A stretch of DNA of 64,000 nucleotides, from NCBI GenBank assembly GCA_947458545.1, contig CANGYH010000001.1, forward strand, positions 930,001-994,000, read 5' to 3'. Made by a program: the position numbers and the translations under genes. The stretch comes from Cytophagaceae bacterium (lineage in GTDB: Bacteria > Bacteroidota > Bacteroidia > Cytophagales > Flexibacteraceae). This document shows positions 52,347-60,588 of this stretch, piece by piece (the stretch's first letter is position 1; every line of letters begins with the position of its first letter). Below the pieces are notes generated by a model that was not told the origin of the DNA, ran no database searches, and saw only the letters and a list, made by a program, of their open reading frames with translations.

Positions 52347-52952
52347 CTAAGCCCAGTAGCCGGTTTGCAGGTTATAGTCTTCCTCTTTGAGCCAGCGCCA
52401 TCGGGCTCCTAAGGTTTGGTAAAGCTTGTAGCACATCAGGGCGGCCAGCGCCCCAACCAGGGCTCCGCCGGCAATGTCACCTGGGTAGTGCTTGCCGAGA
52501 TATACCCGGCTGTAGCTCACTAGGAAGGCCCATACAAATAGCCAAGCAACGGCAGGGTAGCGCCGCCTTAGCAAGAGCCATAGCAGGAGTGCAAGGCCAA
52601 AAGCGTTTGCCGCATGGCTAGAGACGAAGCCATATTGCCCACCGCAACCGTCTGGTGTGTGCACCTCCATGCCGATGTAGGGGCTGTGGCAAGGGCGCGG
52701 ACGCTCAACCAAAGGTTTGAGCAAGGTAGAGCTCACTTGGTCTGCCACGGTGATGCATAAAGCGATGGCTACCAACACAGGCGCAATTTTGGCCTTATAG
52801 TGCCTGGCAAGGCCTAAAAGCAAGAGGGCATAGAGAGGTATCCAAAATAGTTTACCCGATATGTAGGTCATTACCACGTCCCAAAAAGGAGTGTGCAGGC
52901 TGTTCAGAAAAAGGAACAGCTCGCGGTCTGCCAGAGAGAGGGGCGTTAGCAT
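52347..52952 (-). CDS. PAP2-family membrane phosphatase
   Basis: A 201-residue PAP2 superfamily lipid phosphatase with about five helices. The three phosphatase motifs are present: KPLVERPRP (K-x6-RP), SSHAANAFG (SGH-like), and SRVYLGKHYPGDIAGG (SR-x5-H-x3-D). Candidates for the substrate are undecaprenyl pyrophosphate or other lipid phosphates. A TATTTTAG box lies 4 bases before the ATG. Divergent from PorE-like protein 2. Confidence 0.9.
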   Translation of the reverse strand: MLTPLSLADRELFLFLNSLHTPFWDVVMTYISGKLFWIPLYALLLLGLARHYKAKIAPVLVAIALCITVADQVSSTLLKPLVERPRPCHSPYIGMEVHTPDGCGGQYGFVSSHAANAFGLALLLWLLLRRRYPAVAWLFVWAFLVSYSRVYLGKHYPGDIAGGALVGALAALMCYKLYQTLGARWRWLKEEDYNLQTGYWA

Positions 52953-52956
52953 GGCC

Positions 52957-52964
52957 CTAAAATA
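52957..52964 (-). promoter_or_regulatory. -7-like box (TATTTTAG) of the PAP2 gene
   Basis: Minus-strand TATTTTAG (seven of eight TAnnTTTG positions), followed by GGCC and the ATG four bases away. Confidence 0.4.
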
Positions 52965-53130
52965 GTTGTGCTGGGCTAAACGGCTGCATTATGCTTCAAT
53001 TTGCGCAGATTTAATACCTTCGTCACATTCAACACTTACCCAATAGTATCCTGTTTTTTGTTCGGGCCTTAGATTTACCTGCTGTTAGACATCGGTTGTT
53101 CTGACAGTTGCTGATTCAGCATCAAGCCAA

Positions 53131-55206
53131 ATGATAGTCAATACTTTACCAGTTATGGGCCTCTTGCGTATAACGGTGCGCCTGGCCTTGTTTATGGGTG
53201 TTTGGGCCGCAACGGCATGGTCTGCCGAGGCACAGGTTACGGCCAGTGAGCGCCGCAGGGCGGCGGAGTCTGTCCGCTATGAGGATTACCGTGCCGCCCT
53301 GCCGATTTATGAGAAGATTCTGGAAGCCAACACCGATGACCCGGATGCCAACTTTCAGTTTGGCATTTGCCTGATTGGGCTGGGCCGGGCCTCAGAAGCA
53401 TATCCCTACCTGATCAAAGCCAGAGATGCTTACACGGGGATTGACCCGAAGATCAACCTGGCCATTGCACAGTCTCAGCATGCTGCGGGCAATTTTGACG
53501 CGGCGATAGCGTCTTACGAGGACTATGCCTCTTTCATCGGTGATAAAACGGAGAATAAAGAGGCGCTCAAGGCAGAGCTGCAGAAGTATATCCGCCAATG
53601 CCAGGTAGGCCGTACGCTGATGCTGGCCCCCAAGCGGGCCAAAATCGAGAATCTGGGCCCGATTGTCAATACACGTTTCAAGGAATCTACACCTGTGATT
53701 ACGGCTGACAACTCGGTGATGTTTTTGACGAGCAGACGAGAGGGCAGTACGGGAGGAGACATGGATGAAAAGAACGAGTACTTTGAAGACATCTATGTGA
53801 CGCAAAACAAGGGCGGGCAGTGGACGATGCCTGCCAACCTGGGCAGCCCCGTCAACAGTAACTCGCACGATGCAGCCATAGCCCTGTCTCCGAACGGGCA
53901 GCAACTGTTTGTCTATAAGGATGATGGCGAAGGCGATATCTACGTCTCGCAGAAGAAGGGCTTGAACTGGACAAAGCCCCGCAGCCTTGGCAAATCAATC
54001 AATACAAGTAAATACAGAGAGCCATCTGTATCTGTAACAGCAGATGGCAGGTACATCTACTTTAGCTCTAACCGGCCTAAGGGATATGGCGGTTTAGACA
54101 TCTACAGGGCAAAAAGATTGCCAAATGGTACTTATGCCGAGGTAGAGAACCTGGGGCCGACGGTGAACACGGCCGAAGACGAAGACGGACCCTTTATCCA
54201 TCCAGATGGGGTTACGCTATACTTCAGCAGCCGCGGGCACGAGACGATGGGTGACTACGATATTTTCAGTACTCAGCTGGAGAAGGGAGCCTGGTCTGTA
54301 CCCGAAAACATCGGCTACCCGATCAATACGCCAGGGGCAGATATCTATTTTGTACTCTCTGCCGACGGGCAGTATGGTTACTATGCTTCAGAGAAAAAGG
54401 GGGGCTATGGCTTTACAGACATTTACCGAATTGTTATGGGCAAGTCTGACGATGATTCGGCCCAGGGGCGTGCCATTGCTATTGCCAACCCGGGCCTAGA
54501 CACGTCCATGGGCGCCAAGGCGACTAGCCTGGGTGCTAATGCAGGTGTTAAACAGGTGCATACCTCGTCTCGGCCAAGGTTTGTGACGCCGCTTGTTTTG
54601 CTTAAGGGTATTGTGTCTGACGCTGACGGTAAGCAGCCCGTGGGTGGCCTAGTTACCGTGGTGGATAACGAGACAGGAGAAACGGTTTTTTCGTCTGAAG
54701 CAAACGAAGCTACGGGAGAATACCTGGTGGTATTGCCCGCCGGTAAAAACTACGGCATCTCTGTAACGGCAAAAGATTACTTGTTTGCCTCAGAGAACTT
54801 CTTGCTGCCTGGCGATGACCAGTACAAAGAGTTCGTCAAGAATATCGAGCTGAAAAAGGCTGTTACGGGGGCCAGAATTGTGCTGCGCAACATCTTTTTT
54901 GACACCGACAAGAGTACGCTACGGAAACAATCAAACGCAGAGCTTGACAAGGTGGTGGAGCTGATGAAGCAAAACGCCAACCTGAAGGTTGAAATCTCTG
55001 GCCATACCGACAACGTTGGGGCGGCAGACTACAACCAGCGCCTGTCAGAAAGCCGGGCAGAGGCCGTTGTGAATTACCTGGTTAAGAAAGGCGTGTCCAA
55101 ATTCAGGCTAGAGGCTAAGGGTTATGGCCTTACCCGACCCGTAAGCGAGAATGACAGCGAAGCTGGCAGGCAGCTAAACCGCCGTACGGAGCTTGAGGTA
55201 AAGTAA
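53131..55206 (+). CDS. PorE-like OmpA-family protein, paralogue 2
   Basis: A 691-residue protein of the same four-part design as the gene at 3653: signal peptide (LALFMGVWAATAWSAEAQ), TPR region (about 45-140; YEDYRAALPIYEKILEANTDDPDANFQFGICLIGLGRASEAYPYL), propeller repeats (about 175-440; SADGRYIYFSSNRPKGYGGLDIYRAK, HPDGVTLYFSSRGHETMGDYDIF), a carboxypeptidase-regulatory-like domain (about 490-570; GEYLVVLPAGKNYGISVTAKDYLF), and an OmpA domain (VEISGHTDNVGAADYNQRLSESRAEAVVNYL ... LNRRTELEV). It ends on a bidirectional terminator. PorE function is inferred from architecture only; it has no lipobox Cys, unlike paralogue 1. A start at 53155 is possible. Confidence 0.88.
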   Translation: MIVNTLPVMGLLRITVRLALFMGVWAATAWSAEAQVTASERRRAAESVRYEDYRAALPIYEKILEANTDDPDANFQFGICLIGLGRASEAYPYLIKARDAYTGIDPKINLAIAQSQHAAGNFDAAIASYEDYASFIGDKTENKEALKAELQKYIRQCQVGRTLMLAPKRAKIENLGPIVNTRFKESTPVITADNSVMFLTSRREGSTGGDMDEKNEYFEDIYVTQNKGGQWTMPANLGSPVNSNSHDAAIALSPNGQQLFVYKDDGEGDIYVSQKKGLNWTKPRSLGKSINTSKYREPSVSVTADGRYIYFSSNRPKGYGGLDIYRAKRLPNGTYAEVENLGPTVNTAEDEDGPFIHPDGVTLYFSSRGHETMGDYDIFSTQLEKGAWSVPENIGYPINTPGADIYFVLSADGQYGYYASEKKGGYGFTDIYRIVMGKSDDDSAQGRAIAIANPGLDTSMGAKATSLGANAGVKQVHTSSRPRFVTPLVLLKGIVSDADGKQPVGGLVTVVDNETGETVFSSEANEATGEYLVVLPAGKNYGISVTAKDYLFASENFLLPGDDQYKEFVKNIELKKAVTGARIVLRNIFFDTDKSTLRKQSNAELDKVVELMKQNANLKVEISGHTDNVGAADYNQRLSESRAEAVVNYLVKKGVSKFRLEAKGYGLTRPVSENDSEAGRQLNRRTELEVK

Positions 55207-55220
55207 GCCTTCTTGCTTTT

Positions 55221-55272
55221 TACACATACAAAGGGAGCCTGGCTTGCAAGCCAGGCTCCCTTTGTATGTGTA
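55221..55272. terminator. Perfect 52-base palindromic bidirectional terminator
   Basis: The 26-base arms 55221-55246 and 55247-55272 are exact reverse complements (core GGGAGCCTGGCTTG / CAAGCCAGGCTCCC), with no spacer. It lies between the convergent PorE-like gene and the flippase gene. Confidence 0.92.
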
Positions 55273-55283
55273 GAAGTTTGTAC

Positions 55284-56759
55284 CTATTTTTTAAAGACGT
55301 AGCTGACCTTGTCGAAGTAGATGAACTTGTAAACCAATGGACCTGCCACCAGAAAAACCCAGGGCACATTGAACGCCATAGCAAAGAAGAAAAGGCCAGG
55401 CAGTGCGCCCTGGCTTAGCGCAAAGGGCAGGGCCGGCGTTTTGTACACATGCCGTGCCATGAGTGCAGCCTGGATAAAGCTACCCATATAGTGAGAAAGT
55501 GTGAGGCCCAGGGGCATGTAGGCTGCGCCCAAAAAATGATAGGCGCCAGGCACAAGCACCAACTGAAAGCAAATGATACACACTCGGATGATGGTACCGT
55601 ATCGAACCAGCCCTGCCCCCATTAAAAAGTAGAAGGGCACCACGGTGGTACAAAGCGTACCCAGGTAAATTAGAAAAGGGCGCAAGAAGGGTGCCGTAGC
55701 CGCATACTTGTCTTTTAGGATGAAGCCGAAAATAGGGGCCTGCAACCAGAGGGCTATGGCCGCCGCAGCCATACCACCGGCCACGATAACGGCCTGGCTC
55801 TTGTAATAGAGCTTGAGCATGGGCGCTTGCTTGGCCATGCGGGCAGAAATGAGGGGGAACAAAAAGCCTGCAGCCGCCGCCACCAGACCTAGGGCACGCT
55901 CGCCCATGGTGCTGGCGGCAGAGTAATATCCGAAAACGCTGACGCCGGCCAGTGTAGAGACGATGTACTTGTCCATCTGGGCCGAGATTACATTGAGCAC
56001 CGAGCTGACCCAACTCCAAAAACCGTAGCCTTTGACCCCCTGGAGGTAAGTGCCCGAAAAAGACGGCACCAACGACAATTGCGGCACCAGTCGCTTGACC
56101 CAATAGAGCTGGATACAAAGGCCCATCAAAGTGACGAGCGCCGAGTTGATGAAGATTTGTACCAGCGAGTAGCCGTGCTGTACCATCCAGACGTTGAGGG
56201 CCAGCACCAGCCCTTTACTTAGGATTGATAGGCGGGCGCTTGCATCGTAACGCTCTAGGCCGCGGAGGGCGGAGAGGATGATCGTCTCTACCAAGCGGAG
56301 GCAGAAGGTGACGGCACCGATCTGGAACGCTTGCAGGCTGAGGGCCTTGTTTTGCTCATCTATTTTAAAGTACCGGTGCAGGTTGAAGTAGCCGATGGCC
56401 TCTGCCCCGGCATAGCAGGCTAAGGCTAGGCCTGCTGCCAATGCTATATAGACCGAAAGGGTGGCATTGATGACACCTGCGGCCCTGGCCATCTGCCCTT
56501 TGCTGCGGTACTCGGCCACGTATTTAACGGTAGCGTCGCCAAAGCCGATATTGACCAACGAAAGTGAGGCAATGATGGTGTTGACCCACATCCAGATGCC
56601 GAACTGCTGCTCGCCGAGATTCGTCATAAAGAGCCGCATGGTAAAGACCATGACGAGCGGATAGACGGCGACGTCGGCCACATTCCAGGCTGAGTTGGAG
56701 GCGTGGCGACTGAAAATCGTTTTCCGGACTTGCCGGAATGTTTTGCTGGGAGAGATCAA
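55284..56759 (-). CDS. Wzx/MATE-type polysaccharide flippase-like membrane protein
   Basis: A 491-residue protein with about 12-14 hydrophobic helices of the MOP (multidrug/oligosaccharidyl-lipid/polysaccharide) exporter superfamily. The N-terminus (RHASNSAWNVADVAVYPLVMVFTMRLFMTNLGEQQFGIWMWVNTIIASLSLVNIGFGDATVKYVAEYRSKG) is typical of Wzx-like flippases moving lipid-linked oligosaccharides across the inner membrane. Substrate unknown; other glycan genes lie only at the far end of the window (62.8-64 kb). The start appears to be TTG at 56759; no ATG precedes the conserved part. Confidence 0.8.
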   Translation of the reverse strand: MISPSKTFRQVRKTIFSRHASNSAWNVADVAVYPLVMVFTMRLFMTNLGEQQFGIWMWVNTIIASLSLVNIGFGDATVKYVAEYRSKGQMARAAGVINATLSVYIALAAGLALACYAGAEAIGYFNLHRYFKIDEQNKALSLQAFQIGAVTFCLRLVETIILSALRGLERYDASARLSILSKGLVLALNVWMVQHGYSLVQIFINSALVTLMGLCIQLYWVKRLVPQLSLVPSFSGTYLQGVKGYGFWSWVSSVLNVISAQMDKYIVSTLAGVSVFGYYSAASTMGERALGLVAAAAGFLFPLISARMAKQAPMLKLYYKSQAVIVAGGMAAAAIALWLQAPIFGFILKDKYAATAPFLRPFLIYLGTLCTTVVPFYFLMGAGLVRYGTIIRVCIICFQLVLVPGAYHFLGAAYMPLGLTLSHYMGSFIQAALMARHVYKTPALPFALSQGALPGLFFFAMAFNVPWVFLVAGPLVYKFIYFDKVSYVFKK

Positions 56760-56842
56760 CGGCTAGGGCTACAGCAAAAGCTGGCGTATGGGCCCGGCGC
56801 AGGCCTATGCGGCCTAATGTGGGGCGTGCAAAGTTGGGCCTG

Positions 56843-57550
56843 CTAGTCCTTTCTGTCTTTACGGTCTTTGTTTTTGAGGTCTCCTCGTTTGACGCTTTCA
56901 ATAAACCTGGCCCAGGCAAAGGGGTCTAGCAAGGATAGCTGCGGCACCTGGTACTGCCCCCCACGCTCTATGTATCGCACGCGGTTGTTCATGGCGGTGG
57001 TGTAGTTCATGCGGCCGTCCATGGGCATTTCTTTGGCCATATCTTCAATGGCATATGGGTCTAGATTACGGCGCGCATTGTTGACGTCGCGGTTGTCTAG
57101 GTTCAGGGCCAGAAATGCTTCTTTAAAAAGTGCTTCGGTAGGAAAGGGTACTACATCTACCGTCGGTAGCTGAAGCGTATCTGCCTCAAGGTAAATGATT
57201 ACGGAGTGGCTGGCGGTAGGTGTCTTATGTACGACATACGAGCGCTTCCGGAAGCCGAGGGCCGAGATGATGGTGGTGTCTCCGGCCAAGACGGGTATGC
57301 TGAAGTAGCCAATGTGGTTGGTAGCCGTGCCGCGCCTGGCCCTGGGGATGGTGATTGAGGCCCCGGGAACGCCGTATGCCTTCTCTCCTGCCACGATCAG
57401 GCCCGAAAACTGGACGATTTCTTGGCCTTTGCTGGTCATATTGCCTGGGGTAGGCACTGTGGGGCGCTGCTGCGCCGTGCCGGCTAGCGGCAAGGCCAAT
57501 GCCAGCATCCAAATGGCCAGACGCAGGATTTTGATGGCTTGGTTTCTCAA
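56843..57550 (-). CDS. Secreted protein with carboxypeptidase-regulatory-like domain
   Basis: A 235-residue secreted or envelope protein. The N-terminus gives a signal peptide (LAIWMLALALPLAGTAQQ) if started at TTG 57550; the next ATG (57508) would give a very short one. Residues about 45-125 are a CarboxypepD_reg-like beta domain (FSGLIVAGEKAYGVPGASITIPRARRGTATNHIGYFSIPVLAGDTTIISALGFRKRSYVV), common in Bacteroidota outer-membrane and surface proteins. The C-terminal half (YAIEDMAKEMPMDGRMNYTTAMNNRVRYIERGGQYQVPQLSLLDPFAWARFIESVKRG) is of unknown function and the tail is strongly basic/acidic (KNKDRKDRKD). Start uncertain. Confidence 0.65.
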   Translation of the reverse strand: MRNQAIKILRLAIWMLALALPLAGTAQQRPTVPTPGNMTSKGQEIVQFSGLIVAGEKAYGVPGASITIPRARRGTATNHIGYFSIPVLAGDTTIISALGFRKRSYVVHKTPTASHSVIIYLEADTLQLPTVDVVPFPTEALFKEAFLALNLDNRDVNNARRNLDPYAIEDMAKEMPMDGRMNYTTAMNNRVRYIERGGQYQVPQLSLLDPFAWARFIESVKRGDLKNKDRKDRKD

Positions 57551-57632
57551 CGGGATTTGAAAGGGGTGTGCTTGTGTAAAGGTACAGTAGATGGGCAACG
57601 GTCGTGTATGCGCAAAGATTGCGCCATCGTCT

Positions 57633-58280
57633 TTAGGGTAGTGCTTCTGCTAGCCGCTCGCCGGCTTTGATGGGGAAAGGAAGGTTATTGATGGTTGGCG
57701 GCTCTGGGCAGGCCAAGGCTGGGTTATAGACGCAATAGGGATGGTAGGCAAGGTTAAAGTCTACCCAAACGTGGTGTTGCCCCACGGGCTCTACCTCGAG
57801 ATATCGACCTAGGGGGCTGGTTTCTTCGCCGCTTGTTTCGTCCTTAAAGGCAAGGAGCCAGCGCTTGGGTTCGGCAGGTGGATAGAGGATAATGGCTGGG
57901 CTTACACCTTTGGCGGGTGGTGTCTTGGGTATCTGCACCCAGCCTGCCTGGCGATAAGGCAATGGTGTGCCAAGGTTTGTAGCAAGCCATTGGGTGGCCG
58001 TATCTGGCAAAGGCAAAAGGCGCAGCTTAAATCTCAATGCGGGCTGCGCAGGGTAGTAGGCCAGCCCCCTGAAAAGCTCTGAATGCACCAATGGGCTGCG
58101 GCTTGAAACACGAAAGAAGAGGTCTTTCTCGCCTCTGTATTTCTGCAATGAAGAGGCGTAAGCGGCCACTTCGGCATAGCTAAGTCGGTAGTGGAAAATC
58201 ACCAGAACGGCGCAGGTAGCCACTAAAGCAAGGGCTGCCAATGAAAGGGCGATTTTAGGGAAGGCGGCCTTCGTCGGCAT
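57633..58280 (-). CDS. DUF1684-family protein with N-terminal membrane anchor
   Basis: A 215-residue protein. An N-terminal hydrophobic helix (LSLAALALVATCAVLVIF) anchors or exports it. The C-terminal half matches DUF1684: LLAFKDETSGEETSPLGRYLEVE followed by HHVWVDFNLAYHPYCVYNPALACPEPPTINNLPFPIKAGE, the family's signature with conserved Cys, Tyr, Asn and Pro. Function of the family is unknown. The start at 58280 overlaps the last 26 bases of radC, implying translational coupling; an upstream ATG (58376) would lie deep in radC. Confidence 0.8.
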   Translation of the reverse strand: MPTKAAFPKIALSLAALALVATCAVLVIFHYRLSYAEVAAYASSLQKYRGEKDLFFRVSSRSPLVHSELFRGLAYYPAQPALRFKLRLLPLPDTATQWLATNLGTPLPYRQAGWVQIPKTPPAKGVSPAIILYPPAEPKRWLLAFKDETSGEETSPLGRYLEVEPVGQHHVWVDFNLAYHPYCVYNPALACPEPPTINNLPFPIKAGERLAEALP

Positions 58281-59007
58281 AGCTGTAGTACCCGCTGTCT
58301 GTGACGATGAGGTGGTCTCGGACGGGTATTTGCAAAAATGCGCCGGCCTTTGCGAGTATGCGGGTGAGGTTGTCATCGGCCTGGCTGGGGCGCAGGGTGC
58401 CGCTGGGGTGGTTGTGCAGCAGAATGACCGATGCAGCGCCCTCTAGCAGCGCCTGCCTGAAGATGAGCCGTGGGTCTGCTATGACCCCATCTAACCCGCC
58501 TTTGCCAATGCAGACCTGGCGGATGAGGCGGCTGGCCGTGTTGAGCATAAAAACCATAAAGACCTCTGCCTTGAGGCCCAACATTGCCGGGCGCGCCAGG
58601 TTGTAGGCTTGCCGCGCCGATTGCACTACGGGCAGCTCTGCCGGGGCTTGGGCGGCATGCCTGCGGCCTAGCTCTAGCGCGGCAGCCAGGGTAATGGCCC
58701 TCGCCTGCCCTATGCCTTTTACCTGGCAAAGCTGCCGCCAATCTAGCGAGGCAAGGCGGCCTAAGTCGTTGTCGGCCAAAGTGAGCACACGGCGGGCCAC
58801 ATCTACAGCCGATTGCCCTACCGGGCCCGAGCCGATGAGGATGGCCAGCAGTTCGGCATCAGAGAGGGCTGCTGCTCCTTGGTCTGTAAATTTCTCTCTG
58901 GGTTGATCTTGGCTGTGCCAGTCTCGGATGGCAAGGTGCGCTACGGAATGCGAGCCTGCCGGCCCGATGGATTCTGGTACGGTAGAATAGGTAATCGCTG
59001 CGGGCAT
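58255..59007 (-). CDS. radC: RadC family JAB/MPN+ domain protein
   Basis: A 250-residue protein with an N-terminal helix-hairpin-helix region (LSDAELLAILIGSG ... RRVLTLADNDLGRLASLDWRQLCQVKGIGQARAITLAAALELGRR) and the JAB1/MPN+ metalloprotease-like domain, motif VILLHNHPSGTLRPSQADDNLTRIL with the His-x-His-x10-Asp zinc set. RadC was long annotated as DNA repair; its actual role is unresolved. The long N-terminus before the HhH is variable. The DUF1684 gene overlaps its end. Confidence 0.92.
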   Translation of the reverse strand: MPAAITYSTVPESIGPAGSHSVAHLAIRDWHSQDQPREKFTDQGAAALSDAELLAILIGSGPVGQSAVDVARRVLTLADNDLGRLASLDWRQLCQVKGIGQARAITLAAALELGRRHAAQAPAELPVVQSARQAYNLARPAMLGLKAEVFMVFMLNTASRLIRQVCIGKGGLDGVIADPRLIFRQALLEGAASVILLHNHPSGTLRPSQADDNLTRILAKAGAFLQIPVRDHLIVTDSGYYSYADEGRLP

Positions 59008-59088
59008 AAGCTGCGTTATGGGCTATAAGCTTCAGGAACGGCTTAGATTGCAAGGCAAGCTAACGGACCTGTAACCGGAGCGGAAAGT

Positions 59089-59622
59089 ATGCGAAAGAAA
59101 GCTTCGTCAATAGAGCCAAAAGTGCTGTCTGAGGCGGAGGCCTGGCCGCGCTTGCTGCGGTACTGCGCCTTTCAGGAGCGGGCCCCGGCCGAGGTGCTTA
59201 AAAAGATGCGTAGCTTCAACCTGCCTGCCGACGCCCAGGAACGGCTGCTGGAGCGGCTAAAGGAGGAGAATTACCTGTCGGTAGATCGCTTTACAGAAAC
59301 GTATGCGGGTGGCAAGCTGCGAAGCAACCGCTGGGGTGGGCGCAAGATTGCCATGGGCCTGGCGGCCAAGGGCATAGAGCGAGAAGTAATTACTGAAAAG
59401 CTGGCTGCGGTGCCAGAGGCGGAGTTTCGGGCTGTGCTTCGCACTTTATTAGAGCGCCGGGATGAGAGCCAATACAAGCACTTGCCGCCGGCCGAGCGGA
59501 GGCAGAAGCTATTCAGGCTAGGGTTGTCTCGCGGATTTGGCTCGGATCTAGTATCCGAAGAGGTTAAGCGGCTGACGGGCAGCAGGGTTGAAGATGACCT
59601 GGAAGCAGATGGCTTGAGCTAG
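59089..59622 (+). CDS. recX: Regulatory protein RecX
   Basis: A 177-residue RecX-family protein, a modulator of the recombinase RecA. It has the family's repeated helical segments: AWPRLLRYCAFQERAPAEVLKKM...ENYLSVDRFTETYAGGKLRSNRWGGRKIAMGLAAKGIEREVI and the later RRQKLFRLGLSRGFGSDLVSEEVKRLTG. Length normal (most about 150-220). RecA itself is not in the window. The next gene (mutase-like) starts 41 bases later with its own box. Confidence 0.85.
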   Translation: MRKKASSIEPKVLSEAEAWPRLLRYCAFQERAPAEVLKKMRSFNLPADAQERLLERLKEENYLSVDRFTETYAGGKLRSNRWGGRKIAMGLAAKGIEREVITEKLAAVPEAEFRAVLRTLLERRDESQYKHLPPAERRQKLFRLGLSRGFGSDLVSEEVKRLTGSRVEDDLEADGLS

Positions 59623-59649
59623 TGCACCAAGAGGCAATAACGATGGCCG

Positions 59650-59657
59650 TACCTTTG
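59650..59657 (+). promoter_or_regulatory. -7 box (TACCTTTG) of the mutase-like gene
   Basis: TACCTTTG followed by CGAGCT and ATG six bases away, in the 41-base gap after recX. Supports the start at 59664 and separate transcription. Confidence 0.5.
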
Positions 59658-59663
59658 CGAGCT

Positions 59664-60557
59664 ATGTCTACCCTTGGTGCATTGCTGGCCGCTTTTGAGA
59701 GCACATCGGCAGAACCGAATGCCGGGCCAGAGCAGCCTTTTGGCTTTGAACCTTTTGCGTTGCCTGTTCGAGCCTTTGCCCATAGCCTTAGTCCTTTTGG
59801 TGCAGAAGTTCGTCTGCTTGAGGCGATGGATGCTGACCCACTGCCACCCCAATGGATAGAGCGCCTTGTGCCACTGAATGGGACTGGAGTGGACACAGCC
59901 ACCCTGGCCGAAAGCGGCGCCAATGCCACTACCCAACTGGCAGCCCTCTTGCGCCATCTGGCCACTTTGCCCCAAAGCGAGCAACCTACGCTGACTTGGC
60001 GCTGTGGTTTTGGCAGAGACTTCTGGGAGAACATGGCATTGGTACGGGCGGGTAAGGCCTTGGTGCTTTCACACTTTGAAACCACAGGGCAGGCTGTATT
60101 TGTACTAAAGGTTGAAGCCTGCGCGCTAGCGGCAGCCATGACAGAGGCCGACGGATACAGCAATCTGCTTCGCCTGAGCCAAGTAGCCTTAAGCGCCCAC
60201 ACCGCCGGCGTAGATTCGGTATATCTGCCGGAGTTTGCCAAGGAGGCCAAAGGGCTAGAGAGCCTACGCGAACGGATAGATCAGGTGGTGGCCCACGAGA
60301 GCCGGGTTCATAGCTATGCCCAAGGGCAAAAAGGTGCCTACTGGCCTACCCTGCTTGCAGCTAAAATGATGTTGGCTTCTCGGGAGCTTGCTGCCTCTGG
60401 GCAAGACCTGGCCGAGATAGCAGCCCAAACCCTGGCAGAAAAGCGCCAGGCCGTGGCTAGCGGCAAACGGGTATGGGTAGGCCAAACGGCCTATACCAAT
60501 AACAGCCTGACCGTGGCCGGACCCGCGGCAAGGGCTACGGCAGAATGGGCTGCATGA
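59664..60557 (+). CDS. Divergent methylmalonyl-CoA mutase-like protein (orphan)
   Basis: A 297-residue protein whose C-terminal two-thirds resemble the TIM-barrel domain of methylmalonyl-CoA mutase, in particular its non-catalytic small subunit: RDFWENMALVRAGKALV (cf. the family's nFF.EIAklRA.R.LW), EADGYSNLLRLSQVALSAHTAGVDSVYLPEFAKEAKGLESLRERIDQVVAHESRVHSYAQGQKGAYW (cf. NlLR.T..A..A..GG.d.i.v.pfD and DPAGGSYY), and KRVWVGQTAYTNNSL (cf. vGvN.Y.N). It is shorter than MutA or MutB and lacks a B12 domain; no mutase partner is nearby, as recX precedes and holB follows. An older or degenerate relative with a structural role is possible. Alignment is by eye. Confidence 0.6.
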   Translation: MSTLGALLAAFESTSAEPNAGPEQPFGFEPFALPVRAFAHSLSPFGAEVRLLEAMDADPLPPQWIERLVPLNGTGVDTATLAESGANATTQLAALLRHLATLPQSEQPTLTWRCGFGRDFWENMALVRAGKALVLSHFETTGQAVFVLKVEACALAAAMTEADGYSNLLRLSQVALSAHTAGVDSVYLPEFAKEAKGLESLRERIDQVVAHESRVHSYAQGQKGAYWPTLLAAKMMLASRELAASGQDLAEIAAQTLAEKRQAVASGKRVWVGQTAYTNNSLTVAGPAARATAEWAA

Positions 60558-60588
60558 CCTATAATACGATAGCATAAATTCCCTCGCC

